Shown here: positions 1-8,636 of the stretch, piece after piece
How positions within the stretch are numbered: the stretch's first letter is position 1
How the letters are laid out: the number at the start of each line of letters is the position of its first letter
Assembly: GCA_015493525.1 (NCBI GenBank)
Contig: WGCY01000049.1
Coordinates: 62,001 to 126,000, forward strand
Length of the DNA: 64,000 nt
Origin: Bacteroidales bacterium
GTDB lineage: Bacteria; Bacteroidota; Bacteroidia; Bacteroidales; F082
Direction of reading: 5' to 3'
Notes under the pieces: model-generated
The model's database searches: none
Told to the model about the DNA's origin: nothing
The model's input: only the letters and a program-made list of their open reading frames with translations
Made by a program: the position numbers and the translations under genes

Positions 1-2
1 TA

Positions 3-125
3 TCAGGATTGTTAATCCTTGGTTTTAATAAAACCACCGCCTCAAAAGTACTGGATAAAGTATTAAAACAATCGGCTTTTGACAGTGTTGAGGCTTTGAT
101 AAAAGAGGCTTTGAAAAATTTATAG
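3..125 (+). CDS. ruvA: RuvA C-terminal fragment (Holliday junction branch migration), truncated by window start
   Basis: Only the last 40 residues are present; the frame runs open from the window edge to TAG at 123-125. The peptide reads LLILGFNKTTASKVLDKVLK and ends EALIKEALKNL, which fits the small C-terminal helical domain III of RuvA, the part that contacts the RuvB motor. RuvA tetramers bind four-way DNA junctions and load RuvB rings for branch migration. Its place just before sprA matches the ruvA-sprA neighbourhood known in other Bacteroidota, which supports the call. The matching ruvB lies about 28.6 kb downstream. The identification rests on a short tail plus context. Confidence 0.75.
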   Translation, partial: SGLLILGFNKTTASKVLDKVLKQSAFDSVEALIKEALKNL

Positions 126-170
126 ATACAAAAGGGCCTTTAACGGCTTCGGTTTGCTAAAAAAAATAAG

Positions 171-3100
171 TTGAGGGATATTGATTTTTACTTCTCGTGG
201 AAACTATTTTTCGTTTTGGCTGTATCGGCAGTTGCCCTGCTGACAGTAAACCCCGTTATTGCCCAAACAGCCGACAGCCTCTCCGCAGATACGCTGCACC
301 AACAGCTCATCTACCCTTTTCGGGACATGACCGGAAACCCTTATTTGGACACCCTCAACCAAAGCCCGTTATTCCTCAGGAACCCTGACAACATCAAAAA
401 AGAAATCATCTACAACCCCAAAACCAATTCGTACGAATTTGTTACCAAAGTAGGTAATTTTGAATACCGTACGCCCACTACCCTAAATTTTGAAGATTAT
501 CAGCATCTGGAAATGAAAAAGGGGATTGAGAAATACTGGCAGCAGAATACACAAACAAAAGGGACAAACAAGGGGAAAAGGCTTATTCCCAAACTTTTCA
601 TAAAAGGAAAGGCTTTTGAGCAGATTTTCGGTAGCAATGCCATTGACATACGGCCGCAAGGCTCGGCAGAAATCAGTTTTGGCGTACTCTCCAACTTTCG
701 CGATGACCCGGCTTTGGATGTGCGTCAGCGGCACACCACCAACTTCGACTTCAACGAGAAAATCCAAATGAACGTAACGGCAAAAATAGGTACAAAACTC
801 ACTTTTAAAGCCGCTTACAACACCGAATCTTCTTTTAGTTTTGAGAACCAGTTGAAGCTGAGGTACCATGGCAGCAAAGACGATATTATCCAGAGTATAG
901 AAGCCGGAAACGTAAGCCTGCCGCTCAACTCAACACTCATCACCGGGGCACAAAGCCTGTTTGGGGTAAAGACAAAACTACAGTTTGGCAAAACTACCGT
1001 TACAGCTGTTTTCTCACAACAGCAAAGCGAAACAAAAAATATCTCCGTGCAAAACGGTGCACAGCAAAACAGCTTTAAGCTAACGCCCCTCGATTACGAA
1101 GACAACCGCCATTTCTTTATCAGTCAGTTTTTCCGCGATCATTACGAAAAAGCACTGAGTACGTTGCCCATCATTTCTTCGGACATAAACATTACCAAAA
1201 TTGAAGTTTGGGTTACCAACATTGGGCCGGCCACCGAAGAAAACCGTAACATCATCGCCTTCACCGACCTTGCCGAAGGAAAACAAAAAGAAATTTACAA
1301 CAAATATGTCCATCCGAACCCCAACGGCGTTATTCCCACAAACAACTCCAACAACCTGATCCAGCGAATGGACACTGCCCAGTTGCGCAACATCAACACC
1401 GTCTCCTCGTACCTCACCGGCGACCCGCTGGGCATAGGAAGAAACAATTATTTTGTCTCCGGCCAGGATTTTGTAAAACTCGAAAATGCACGGCGGTTGA
1501 AATCTTCGGAATATACCGTGAACAAAAAACTGGGATTTATCTCACTAAACACTTCCCTCAACCAGGACCAGGTGCTTGCCGTGGCCGTCCAGTATACGGT
1601 CATTGGCCACGACAGCGTTTTTCAAATCGGTGAATTTTCGGACCAGGGCATTACTTCTCCCAAAAACCTGATTGTTAAGCTACTGAAAAGCAATACCCTC
1701 AACACGCACATGCCCATGTGGAACCTGATGATGAAAAATGTTTATTCCATTGGTGCCTACCAGGTCCAGAAAGATGGTTTTATTTTAAACGTTCTCTATT
1801 CCGGCAACAACCGGGATGTGCCCACCGGGTATTTTACCGAAGGCCCGTCCAAAGTAAAAGGGGTTCCCCTGATTCATGTGTTGGGATTGGACAATTTAGA
1901 CCAACAGCTGAACCCGATTCCGGGGGGAGATGGCTTTTTTGATTTCATCGACGGGGCGGCCACACAGGGAGGTACCTTTCAGGCCAGCAACGGTCGTTTG
2001 TTTTTTACGAAACTGGAACCTTTTGGAGAGTATATCCGCGATTCGGTTTTTCCCAACAATCCCGACCTTGCCAACAAATATGCTTTCGATTCGCTCTACA
2101 CGCTTACCAAAACGGGTGCCGAGCAGTTTCCCGACAAAAACAAATACATCATCGAAGGCTATTACAAGTCCCAGTCGGGTTCCACCATCAGCCTCAACGC
2201 CATGAACGTTCCGCCCGGTTCGGTGAAAGTTACCGCCGGCGGGGTTCCGCTTACTGAAAACGTGGATTACACCGTAGATTACACCATGGGACAGGTAACT
2301 ATCCTGAACCAGGGCATTTTAAACTCCGGGACACCCATTCATGTTTCGCTGGAGAACAACTCCATGTTCAACTTGCAACAAAAACGGATGATGGGGATTC
2401 ATGTTGACCACGAATTCAGCAAAAACCTGCATCTTGGCGGAACAATATTAAACCTTCACGAACGTCCGCTGACACAAAAAGTAAACTACGGCGAAGATCC
2501 CATTTCCAATACCATTTGGGGACTGGATCTGGCTTACAGAAAGAAGTCCAGATGGCTTTCAAAAATATTTGCCAGCCTGCCGGGAACCAACCCGAAAACG
2601 AATTCTACCATTAATTTCAATGCCGAGATGGCACAGTTCCTGCCGGGCCATTCCAAAACAGTCGGCAAGTCAGGTACCAGCTATATCGATGATTTTGAAG
2701 GGGCCAAGTCGACCATTGACCTTATGAATGTCAGCAACTGGTTTTTGGCCAGTACCCCGCAGGGGCAACCTAACCTTTTTCCCGAGGCTTATTCGCGCAG
2801 CGGGCTGGATTACGGAAAAAACAGGGCAAAATTTGCCTGGTATGTCATCGACCCGACCATCTTTTACGATACCCGGGGCATTTACCGGCCAAAAAACATC
2901 TCCAAAGATGAGATTTCCAAAAACTCCACGCGGCAGGTGCTGGAAACAGAGGTCTTCCCGAACAAAGACATTCCCAATGGAACGGTAACCAATATTCCGG
3001 TGCTAAACCTGGCATTTTATCCTTCCGACCGAGGCCCGTATAATTACGATGTAAAACCTACACCTTATTCTGCCGGGATGAACTCTGATGGCAGCCTGGC

Positions 3101-6100
3101 ACGCCCGGAAACCCGTTGGGGCGGCGTCATGCGCAGCCTCGAAACCACCGATTTTCAGGCAGCAAATATTCAGTATATCGAGTTCTGGATGATGGACCCC
3201 TTTACGGAAGACCCCAACAACAACGGGCAGTTGTACATCGATCTCGGCGATGTCTCTGAAGACCTGCTCCGCGATGGACGGAAAAGCTATGAAAACGGAC
3301 TTCCCACTTCCGCCGATGTCAAAGATGTAGATACTACCTTATGGGGGCGTGTACCTACAAAACAGGCTCTGGTAGAATCATTTAGCAATGTTCCGGGTTC
3401 ACGAAAATATCAGGATGTGGGATATGATGGCCTGAACGACAAAGAGGAAGATTCATTTTTTAATAAGGATTTCCTGAAGATGATCAACGACCGTTACGGA
3501 ACCGGTTCTGAAGCTTATAAGAAAGCAGAGAAAGACCCATCGGAGGATGATTATCACTATTACCGGGGCACGGATTACGACAACAATCCCAAATATTCGA
3601 GTATTGCCGAACGTTACAAAAACTACAACAATGCTGAGGGCAACTCACCCACTGATGCTGAAAACCCGGAAGCATACAAAACCAGTGCCACCAACCTGCC
3701 CAATCAGGAAGACCTGAACCACGACAACACCCTGAACGAATCGGAGCGCTATTTTCAGTACCGGATAAATCTTGACCCGACACAAATGGTGGTGGGGAAA
3801 AACTACATCGCCGATGTACATGAGGCGGGAAACATTCGCCTTCCCAACGGCAAGATAACCAGTGTAAAATGGTACCAGTTTAAAGTGCCTGTGCAGTTGC
3901 CGACAAAAGTTGTGGGGAATATCGACAACTTCCAGTCTATCCGTTTTATGCGCGTGTTTATGAAAGGTTTTTCCAAACCGATTATTTGTCGCTTTGCCAC
4001 TTTCGGACTGGTTCGGGGAGAGTGGCGAAATTACATGCACTCGCTGCTTGCACAGGGCGAATACCAGCCCGGTGATGCCGGAAATAACACAAAATTTGTT
4101 GTCTCCACTGTCAATGTGGAAGAAAATTCAAACCGGATTCCTGTCCCTTATGTCATCCCTCCGGGCATCGAAAGGGAAGTAAATTTCGGGACCACCAACT
4201 ATGTCAGGTTAAATGAACAATCATTACAATTTACCGTTGCTGATTTGAAAGATGGAGATGCCCGCGGAGCCTATAAAAACACCAGCTTCGACTTCCGGCA
4301 ATACAAAAAAATAAAAATGTATGTCCATGCGGAAAAACTTTATGCCAACGAAGACCTGAAAAATGGGGATTTGACCGTCTTTGTCCGGATTGGTTCCGAC
4401 TTCACACAAAACTATTACGAATACGAAATGCCAATGAAGGTTACGCCCTGGTACACCTCCTCAGCAGATCCGGATGCCATCTGGCCCGAACAAAACCGAA
4501 TGGAAATTGTTCTTGACAAGCTGATCAAAGCAAAACAAGAACGCAACACAGCCATGCGGGACCCGAACTCGAATGTTGAACTGAACAGGCCGTTTGTCGT
4601 TTATGATGGCGGGAACAAAATCACCATAGTGGGAAACCCGAGTTTCAGCGATGTGAAAGGAATATTGATTGGCGTACGAAACCCCAAACGCAAAGGCACC
4701 AACCTGAACGATGATGGCCAAAAGAAAGATGCCATTGTCTGGGTGGACGAACTTCGGCTTACCGATTTTAACAAAAAACCCGGATGGGCAGGTACCGGCA
4801 GGTTTGAAGCCAACCTCTCCGACTTTGGCCGCGTCATGGTTAACGGGGCCTATACTTCGGCCGGTTTTGGGAGCCTCGACCAGAAACTGAATGTTATTCC
4901 CCAGGATAACGTCGTCAATTATGCGGTTGCCACCGATTTGGACCTCGGCAAACTACTTCCCAAAAAGACAGGGCTGAAAATACCGGTTCATTTCGACTAT
5001 GGGAAAAGCATTAATACGCCAAAATACAACCCGTTAAACCCGGATACCAAACTCAAAGATGACCTTAATACCTATGTTGAAAAAGCCAAACGCGATTCGG
5101 TAAAAGAAATGGCCGTTGACTACACAAGGCGTACAAGCTTCAACATTATGAATTTACGCAAAGAGCGAACATACAACGGGAAGAAGAAAAACAGAAAACC
5201 ACAAATTTACGACCTGGAAAACTTTAATTTTTCATTTGCCTATTCGCAGATTTATCACCGGAACATTGACATCGCCTCCGACCGCCTGAAAACCTATCAG
5301 GGAGGGTTGGGATATAATTTTAATACAAGGCCCAAAAATTTCAAGCCCTTTGCAAAAAGCAAGTCCGTTTCATCGCCGTGGCTGAGATGGATCCGGGATT
5401 TTAATCTTTACCTCTGGCCCAAGAATTTCTCTTTCCGGTTTAGCATGAACAGGATTTTTAACAACCGGCTGTACCGCGACAAAAGCTTTGGGGACATCAT
5501 CACAAAACCCACCTACAAACGCGATTGGAAATACAACCGCGATTACTCCTTCAAATATGATTTTACCCGCTCCCTCACACTGGATTACGTGGCCGGTGCC
5601 AAAGCCTATATTCGTGAGCCTCAGATATATCCGGACAAAAATACCGAAGAATGGGCAGAATACAAACGAGCAATCTGGGATCAGATACTGAGCATGGGGA
5701 CACTCCAGAATTTTAACCAGTCGGTAAAAGTTACGTACCGGCTCCCGCTTTCCAAGCTTCCGCTTACCGACTGGCTGAACAGCTCGGCCAGTTATCAGGT
5801 GCAGTACAACTGGAACGCCTCTCCGGTGGCCATTCAGCACCGGCTGGGCAACACGGTGGAAAACGCCAGAAATATCCAGTTTAATGCCGGAGCTGATTTC
5901 AACAGGCTATACAATAAAATTCCTTACCTGAAGAAGCTGAACAGGCGAAAACAACCACGCAGACAGCAGGGCAGGGCAAATTTCAACCAGTCGAAAAAAC
6001 AGGCCTCCGTCAACGATTCCACAAAGAAAAAACGCACCGGCCCGGGGGTGGGAAAAGTGATAGGTGAAGGGTTCTTGCGGCTGCTCATGCTGGTAAAAAG

Positions 6101-7448
6101 GGCCAATTTCGTTTACAGACGCTCTGATGGTACGCAACTTCCCGGTTTTGTTCCGGTCCCCGATATTGTGGGTATTAACGTTACCAATGGTGCCCCGGGC
6201 ATGGGCTTTGTACTGGGCAGCCAGAAAGACATCCGGTTAAAAGCGGCCCAAAGCGGCTGGATCACTTACGATACCATTCTGAACCAGGCCTATATCACCA
6301 AACTTACCGAACACATGTCGTATAAGGTTAACACAAATATCCTCAACCTCATAAAGATAGATTTTGATGGCGACAGGGTCTTTTCTAAAAATTACACTTC
6401 CTATTATCGTTTTAACCCTTCGGAAAACGGTTTCGTGAATTACACACCGCAGGAAGCCGGAAATTTCAGCATATCCTACCCTTTTATTGCCACCTCTTTC
6501 GAAAAAACCAATTCGGACAACTTCTCCGCGACATTTGAACGCTTTAAAAACAACAGAAAAGAGGTGGCCGAACGCCTGGCAAAAGACAATCCGGCCTGGT
6601 CAGGGCAATATGTTTATGACAGTATTGCCGGGGATTACTATCCGTTGGGTTACAGCTCAAACCAGCAACAGGTCATGTACTATTCGTTCCTGGCGGCCTA
6701 TTCCGGAAAAGATGCCGGGAAAATAGGGATATCCAACCCGTTCCCAGGTTTCCCCCTACCCAACTGGCGTGTTACTTTCAGCGGCCTGACCAACATAAAA
6801 GCCATAGGCAACCTGTTCAGGGGATTTAACATTAGCCACGGGTACCGCTCGTTACTCAGTATTAATGCCTGGAAAACCAACGTTATTTATGACCCGGAAA
6901 ATCCCGGAAAAACTTTTAACAACAGCAACAACTTTGTCAACCAATACGACGTGGGCGTTGTCTCGTTTATTGAACAATACAGCCCGCTGATTGGGATTGA
7001 TTTTACCATGAAAAACAGCCTCGGCGGAAAACTTGAATACAAAAAATCACGAAACGTGGTTATGAGCTTTGTGAACAACCAGCTCACGGAAATTGACAGC
7101 AAAGAGATAGTGATAGGCATGAGCTACCGCATAAAAGGACTTAAATTCTCTGTGGGAAATTTTATGGGGGGAAGGACAAAAAAATACAACACCGACCTCA
7201 ACCTGAAATTAGATGTGGGCATACGGGACAACAAAACCATCCTGCGGCGGATTGACGAAAGCACCAACCAGATTTCGGCAGGTTCCAAACAATTTACGCT
7301 CAACTTCTCCGCCGACTACATGCTCAGTCAAAGCCTCCAGCTCAGGGCCTATTTCAATATGAACAAAAACGCACCGTATATCTCCTCACAACTGGCCAAC
7401 GCCACCACCAGCGGCGGTTTTACCCTGCGGTTTAACCTGGCACAATAA
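171..7448 (+). CDS. sprA: SprA (Sov), outer-membrane translocon of the type IX secretion system
   Basis: At 2425 residues this is the usual size of SprA, the very large outer-membrane beta-barrel through which type IX secretion (T9SS) cargo leaves the cell; in gliding species it also exports adhesins. A signal peptide is visible at about residues 8-31 (FFVLAVSAVALLTVNPVIAQ). The start is TTG at 171: the next in-frame Met lies beyond the signal peptide (about residue 53), so a later start would lose export. The body is rich in alternating aromatic/polar strands and Asn/Asp-rich loops, and it ends in a strand-like tail (GGFTLRFNLAQ) typical of outer-membrane barrels. The gene sits 45 bp behind ruvA, as in other Bacteroidota, but the gcvH that follows it in some relatives is absent. 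T9SS cargo is seen at 34494-35525. Identification rests on size, the sequence feel of the family and synteny. Confidence 0.93.
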   Translation: MRDIDFYFSWKLFFVLAVSAVALLTVNPVIAQTADSLSADTLHQQLIYPFRDMTGNPYLDTLNQSPLFLRNPDNIKKEIIYNPKTNSYEFVTKVGNFEYRTPTTLNFEDYQHLEMKKGIEKYWQQNTQTKGTNKGKRLIPKLFIKGKAFEQIFGSNAIDIRPQGSAEISFGVLSNFRDDPALDVRQRHTTNFDFNEKIQMNVTAKIGTKLTFKAAYNTESSFSFENQLKLRYHGSKDDIIQSIEAGNVSLPLNSTLITGAQSLFGVKTKLQFGKTTVTAVFSQQQSETKNISVQNGAQQNSFKLTPLDYEDNRHFFISQFFRDHYEKALSTLPIISSDINITKIEVWVTNIGPATEENRNIIAFTDLAEGKQKEIYNKYVHPNPNGVIPTNNSNNLIQRMDTAQLRNINTVSSYLTGDPLGIGRNNYFVSGQDFVKLENARRLKSSEYTVNKKLGFISLNTSLNQDQVLAVAVQYTVIGHDSVFQIGEFSDQGITSPKNLIVKLLKSNTLNTHMPMWNLMMKNVYSIGAYQVQKDGFILNVLYSGNNRDVPTGYFTEGPSKVKGVPLIHVLGLDNLDQQLNPIPGGDGFFDFIDGAATQGGTFQASNGRLFFTKLEPFGEYIRDSVFPNNPDLANKYAFDSLYTLTKTGAEQFPDKNKYIIEGYYKSQSGSTISLNAMNVPPGSVKVTAGGVPLTENVDYTVDYTMGQVTILNQGILNSGTPIHVSLENNSMFNLQQKRMMGIHVDHEFSKNLHLGGTILNLHERPLTQKVNYGEDPISNTIWGLDLAYRKKSRWLSKIFASLPGTNPKTNSTINFNAEMAQFLPGHSKTVGKSGTSYIDDFEGAKSTIDLMNVSNWFLASTPQGQPNLFPEAYSRSGLDYGKNRAKFAWYVIDPTIFYDTRGIYRPKNISKDEISKNSTRQVLETEVFPNKDIPNGTVTNIPVLNLAFYPSDRGPYNYDVKPTPYSAGMNSDGSLARPETRWGGVMRSLETTDFQAANIQYIEFWMMDPFTEDPNNNGQLYIDLGDVSEDLLRDGRKSYENGLPTSADVKDVDTTLWGRVPTKQALVESFSNVPGSRKYQDVGYDGLNDKEEDSFFNKDFLKMINDRYGTGSEAYKKAEKDPSEDDYHYYRGTDYDNNPKYSSIAERYKNYNNAEGNSPTDAENPEAYKTSATNLPNQEDLNHDNTLNESERYFQYRINLDPTQMVVGKNYIADVHEAGNIRLPNGKITSVKWYQFKVPVQLPTKVVGNIDNFQSIRFMRVFMKGFSKPIICRFATFGLVRGEWRNYMHSLLAQGEYQPGDAGNNTKFVVSTVNVEENSNRIPVPYVIPPGIEREVNFGTTNYVRLNEQSLQFTVADLKDGDARGAYKNTSFDFRQYKKIKMYVHAEKLYANEDLKNGDLTVFVRIGSDFTQNYYEYEMPMKVTPWYTSSADPDAIWPEQNRMEIVLDKLIKAKQERNTAMRDPNSNVELNRPFVVYDGGNKITIVGNPSFSDVKGILIGVRNPKRKGTNLNDDGQKKDAIVWVDELRLTDFNKKPGWAGTGRFEANLSDFGRVMVNGAYTSAGFGSLDQKLNVIPQDNVVNYAVATDLDLGKLLPKKTGLKIPVHFDYGKSINTPKYNPLNPDTKLKDDLNTYVEKAKRDSVKEMAVDYTRRTSFNIMNLRKERTYNGKKKNRKPQIYDLENFNFSFAYSQIYHRNIDIASDRLKTYQGGLGYNFNTRPKNFKPFAKSKSVSSPWLRWIRDFNLYLWPKNFSFRFSMNRIFNNRLYRDKSFGDIITKPTYKRDWKYNRDYSFKYDFTRSLTLDYVAGAKAYIREPQIYPDKNTEEWAEYKRAIWDQILSMGTLQNFNQSVKVTYRLPLSKLPLTDWLNSSASYQVQYNWNASPVAIQHRLGNTVENARNIQFNAGADFNRLYNKIPYLKKLNRRKQPRRQQGRANFNQSKKQASVNDSTKKKRTGPGVGKVIGEGFLRLLMLVKRANFVYRRSDGTQLPGFVPVPDIVGINVTNGAPGMGFVLGSQKDIRLKAAQSGWITYDTILNQAYITKLTEHMSYKVNTNILNLIKIDFDGDRVFSKNYTSYYRFNPSENGFVNYTPQEAGNFSISYPFIATSFEKTNSDNFSATFERFKNNRKEVAERLAKDNPAWSGQYVYDSIAGDYYPLGYSSNQQQVMYYSFLAAYSGKDAGKIGISNPFPGFPLPNWRVTFSGLTNIKAIGNLFRGFNISHGYRSLLSINAWKTNVIYDPENPGKTFNNSNNFVNQYDVGVVSFIEQYSPLIGIDFTMKNSLGGKLEYKKSRNVVMSFVNNQLTEIDSKEIVIGMSYRIKGLKFSVGNFMGGRTKKYNTDLNLKLDVGIRDNKTILRRIDESTNQISAGSKQFTLNFSADYMLSQSLQLRAYFNMNKNAPYISSQLANATTSGGFTLRFNLAQ

Positions 7449-7583
7449 GAATTAAACAGCCGGTACGGGAATAGCTCTATTTTTTCTATCTTTATTGAAA
7501 ATTTGAAAATATTTACATTTCAAGATAAGATACTTTTATTCCATAAATAGTTGTCATTTAAGTTTATATCAAAAATAAAACCA

Positions 7584-7636
7584 ATGAAAAAAATTACATT
7601 TATCTTTTTCATGCTGTTCAGCCTGACATTATCATT
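7584..7636 (+). pseudogene. 5' fragment (signal peptide) of the beta-propeller gene, cut off by the IS element
   Basis: ATG at 7584 opens MKKITFIFFMLFSLTLS, a clear signal peptide, and is broken at 7636 where the IS begins. The sequence resumes in the same frame after the IS at 8564: removing 7637-8563 (the IS plus one copy of the duplicated ATT) gives a complete signal peptide ending LSLTAQ|Q and runs into the large gene at 8637. This fragment is therefore the original start of that gene. Confidence 0.9.
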
Positions 7637-7644
7637 GAAGTTGT

Positions 7645-8447
7645 TTAAAGTTTCCGCAATAAAATAGCTGAAAAAGCCAGTAATAACAAGCCTTTCCAGT
7701 GCAAATTATTTGTTTCAAAACGTACCAAAACTGCTTTAAAGGAGTCCAGCCAGGCATTAGTTCTCTCTATTACAAAACGTGTTTTATAAAGCAGTTCATC
7801 AAAAATTGTATTGCTTTCACATGAATTTCCATTTCTTTTGTTATGGTCAATATTATCAAATATCTCATTCACATAACAATACGAACGAAAATCAGAAGTG
7901 TCAAATCCGGAATCTGCATTCAGGAACAAACCTTTCACAGGAATAGTTGCCGATTGGACTTTTCTTATCATCTTTTGGAATGTTTTTACCAGGTTAAAGG
8001 CATCATTATGGTTTCCGGCTATGGGATCACTACAGGCCAAGGGTATTCCCTGGCTATCTGTCAGGATAAGGGTATTAGTGGTTTTGCTCTTTTTACGCCC
8101 TTGATAAGCTACTGATTCCCCTCCCCGTTTTGCCGGAGTGTGTGTGCCATCAAGCTGGATACTTGATAAATCCAAAAGGTGTTTATGCCTTTTAAGAATA
8201 TTATGCCAAACCCTTTCCCAGCTACCATTTTTACTCCATTTTTGAAAATGATAGTAAACACTGCGCCAGCTATATTTATCCCTGAAAAATTGTTTCATGG
8301 GCAATTGCCTCCATTGACAGCCCGTTTTCAACCGATAAAATATCGCCATAACCACTTGATAATCCTTTACTTTTGTGTTCTTGTTGATTTTCCCAAAGTC
8401 AAGATAGGGACAAATCTCTTTTTTATTATACTTTTGCTTAACAACAT
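7645..8447 (-). CDS. IS5-family DDE transposase, read through a probable -1 frameshift
   Basis: The main frame (down to TAA at 7647-7645) encodes a DDE transposase with an N-terminal IS4/5-type region (VVMAIFYRLKTGCQWRQLP) and catalytic blocks around LDGTHTP, LNADSGFD and ERTNAW. The family N-terminus continues upstream of the first start codon in that frame (a GTG at 8355) as EICPYLDFGKINKNTKVKDY, but no usable start codon exists there. An ATG at 8447 in the neighbouring frame gives MLLSKSIIKK and meets a perfect slippery heptamer A_AAA_AAG at 8424-8418. A -1 slip there joins the two parts into one protein of about 267 residues. Without slippage the upstream frame stops after 26 residues. 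The alternative is loss of one A from a homopolymer, by mutation or sequencing error. Confidence 0.85.
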
Positions 8448-8455
8448 TGTTTTTT

Positions 8456-8507
8456 AGAAAGAATGATACAAATGATCGGCTTCCGGTTTTTTGATGTCAT
8501 TCTTTCT
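8456..8507. repeat. 11-bp perfect inverted repeat inside the IS upstream of the transposase
   Basis: AGAAAGAATGA at 8456-8466 pairs with TCATTCTTTCT at 8497-8507 across a 30-nt spacer. It lies between the IS right end and the transposase start, so it may be a transposase-binding site, an attenuating hairpin that blocks read-through transcription into the transposase, or a chance feature. Confidence 0.55.
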
Positions 8508-8636
8508 TTTCAACATTTTTTTGTTAATTGATTTCTTGATAGTTAACTTTAAACAACTTCATTATCTCTCACGGCACAACAACTTGATTTATCCAAACTT
8601 AACGGATTAAAATTCCGGAATATCGGTCCTGCCGGG

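Larger units (their letters stand above)
7637..8560 (-). mobile_element. IS5-family-like insertion sequence, 924 bp, with 16-bp terminal inverted repeats and 3-bp target duplication
   Basis: The two ends carry perfect 16-bp inverted repeats: GAAGTTGTTTAAAGTT at 7637-7652 and its complement AACTTTAAACAACTTC at 8545-8560. They are flanked by a direct duplication ATT (7634-7636 and 8561-8563). An A-N-T three-base duplication is known for some IS5 subgroups. The single transposase gene runs on the minus strand and its stop codon lies inside the left terminal repeat. The element interrupts the signal-peptide codons of the neighbouring secreted protein. The perfect ends and clean duplication suggest a fairly recent insertion. 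A sequence matching 16 bp of the right end reappears alone at 29814-29829. Confidence 0.93.
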
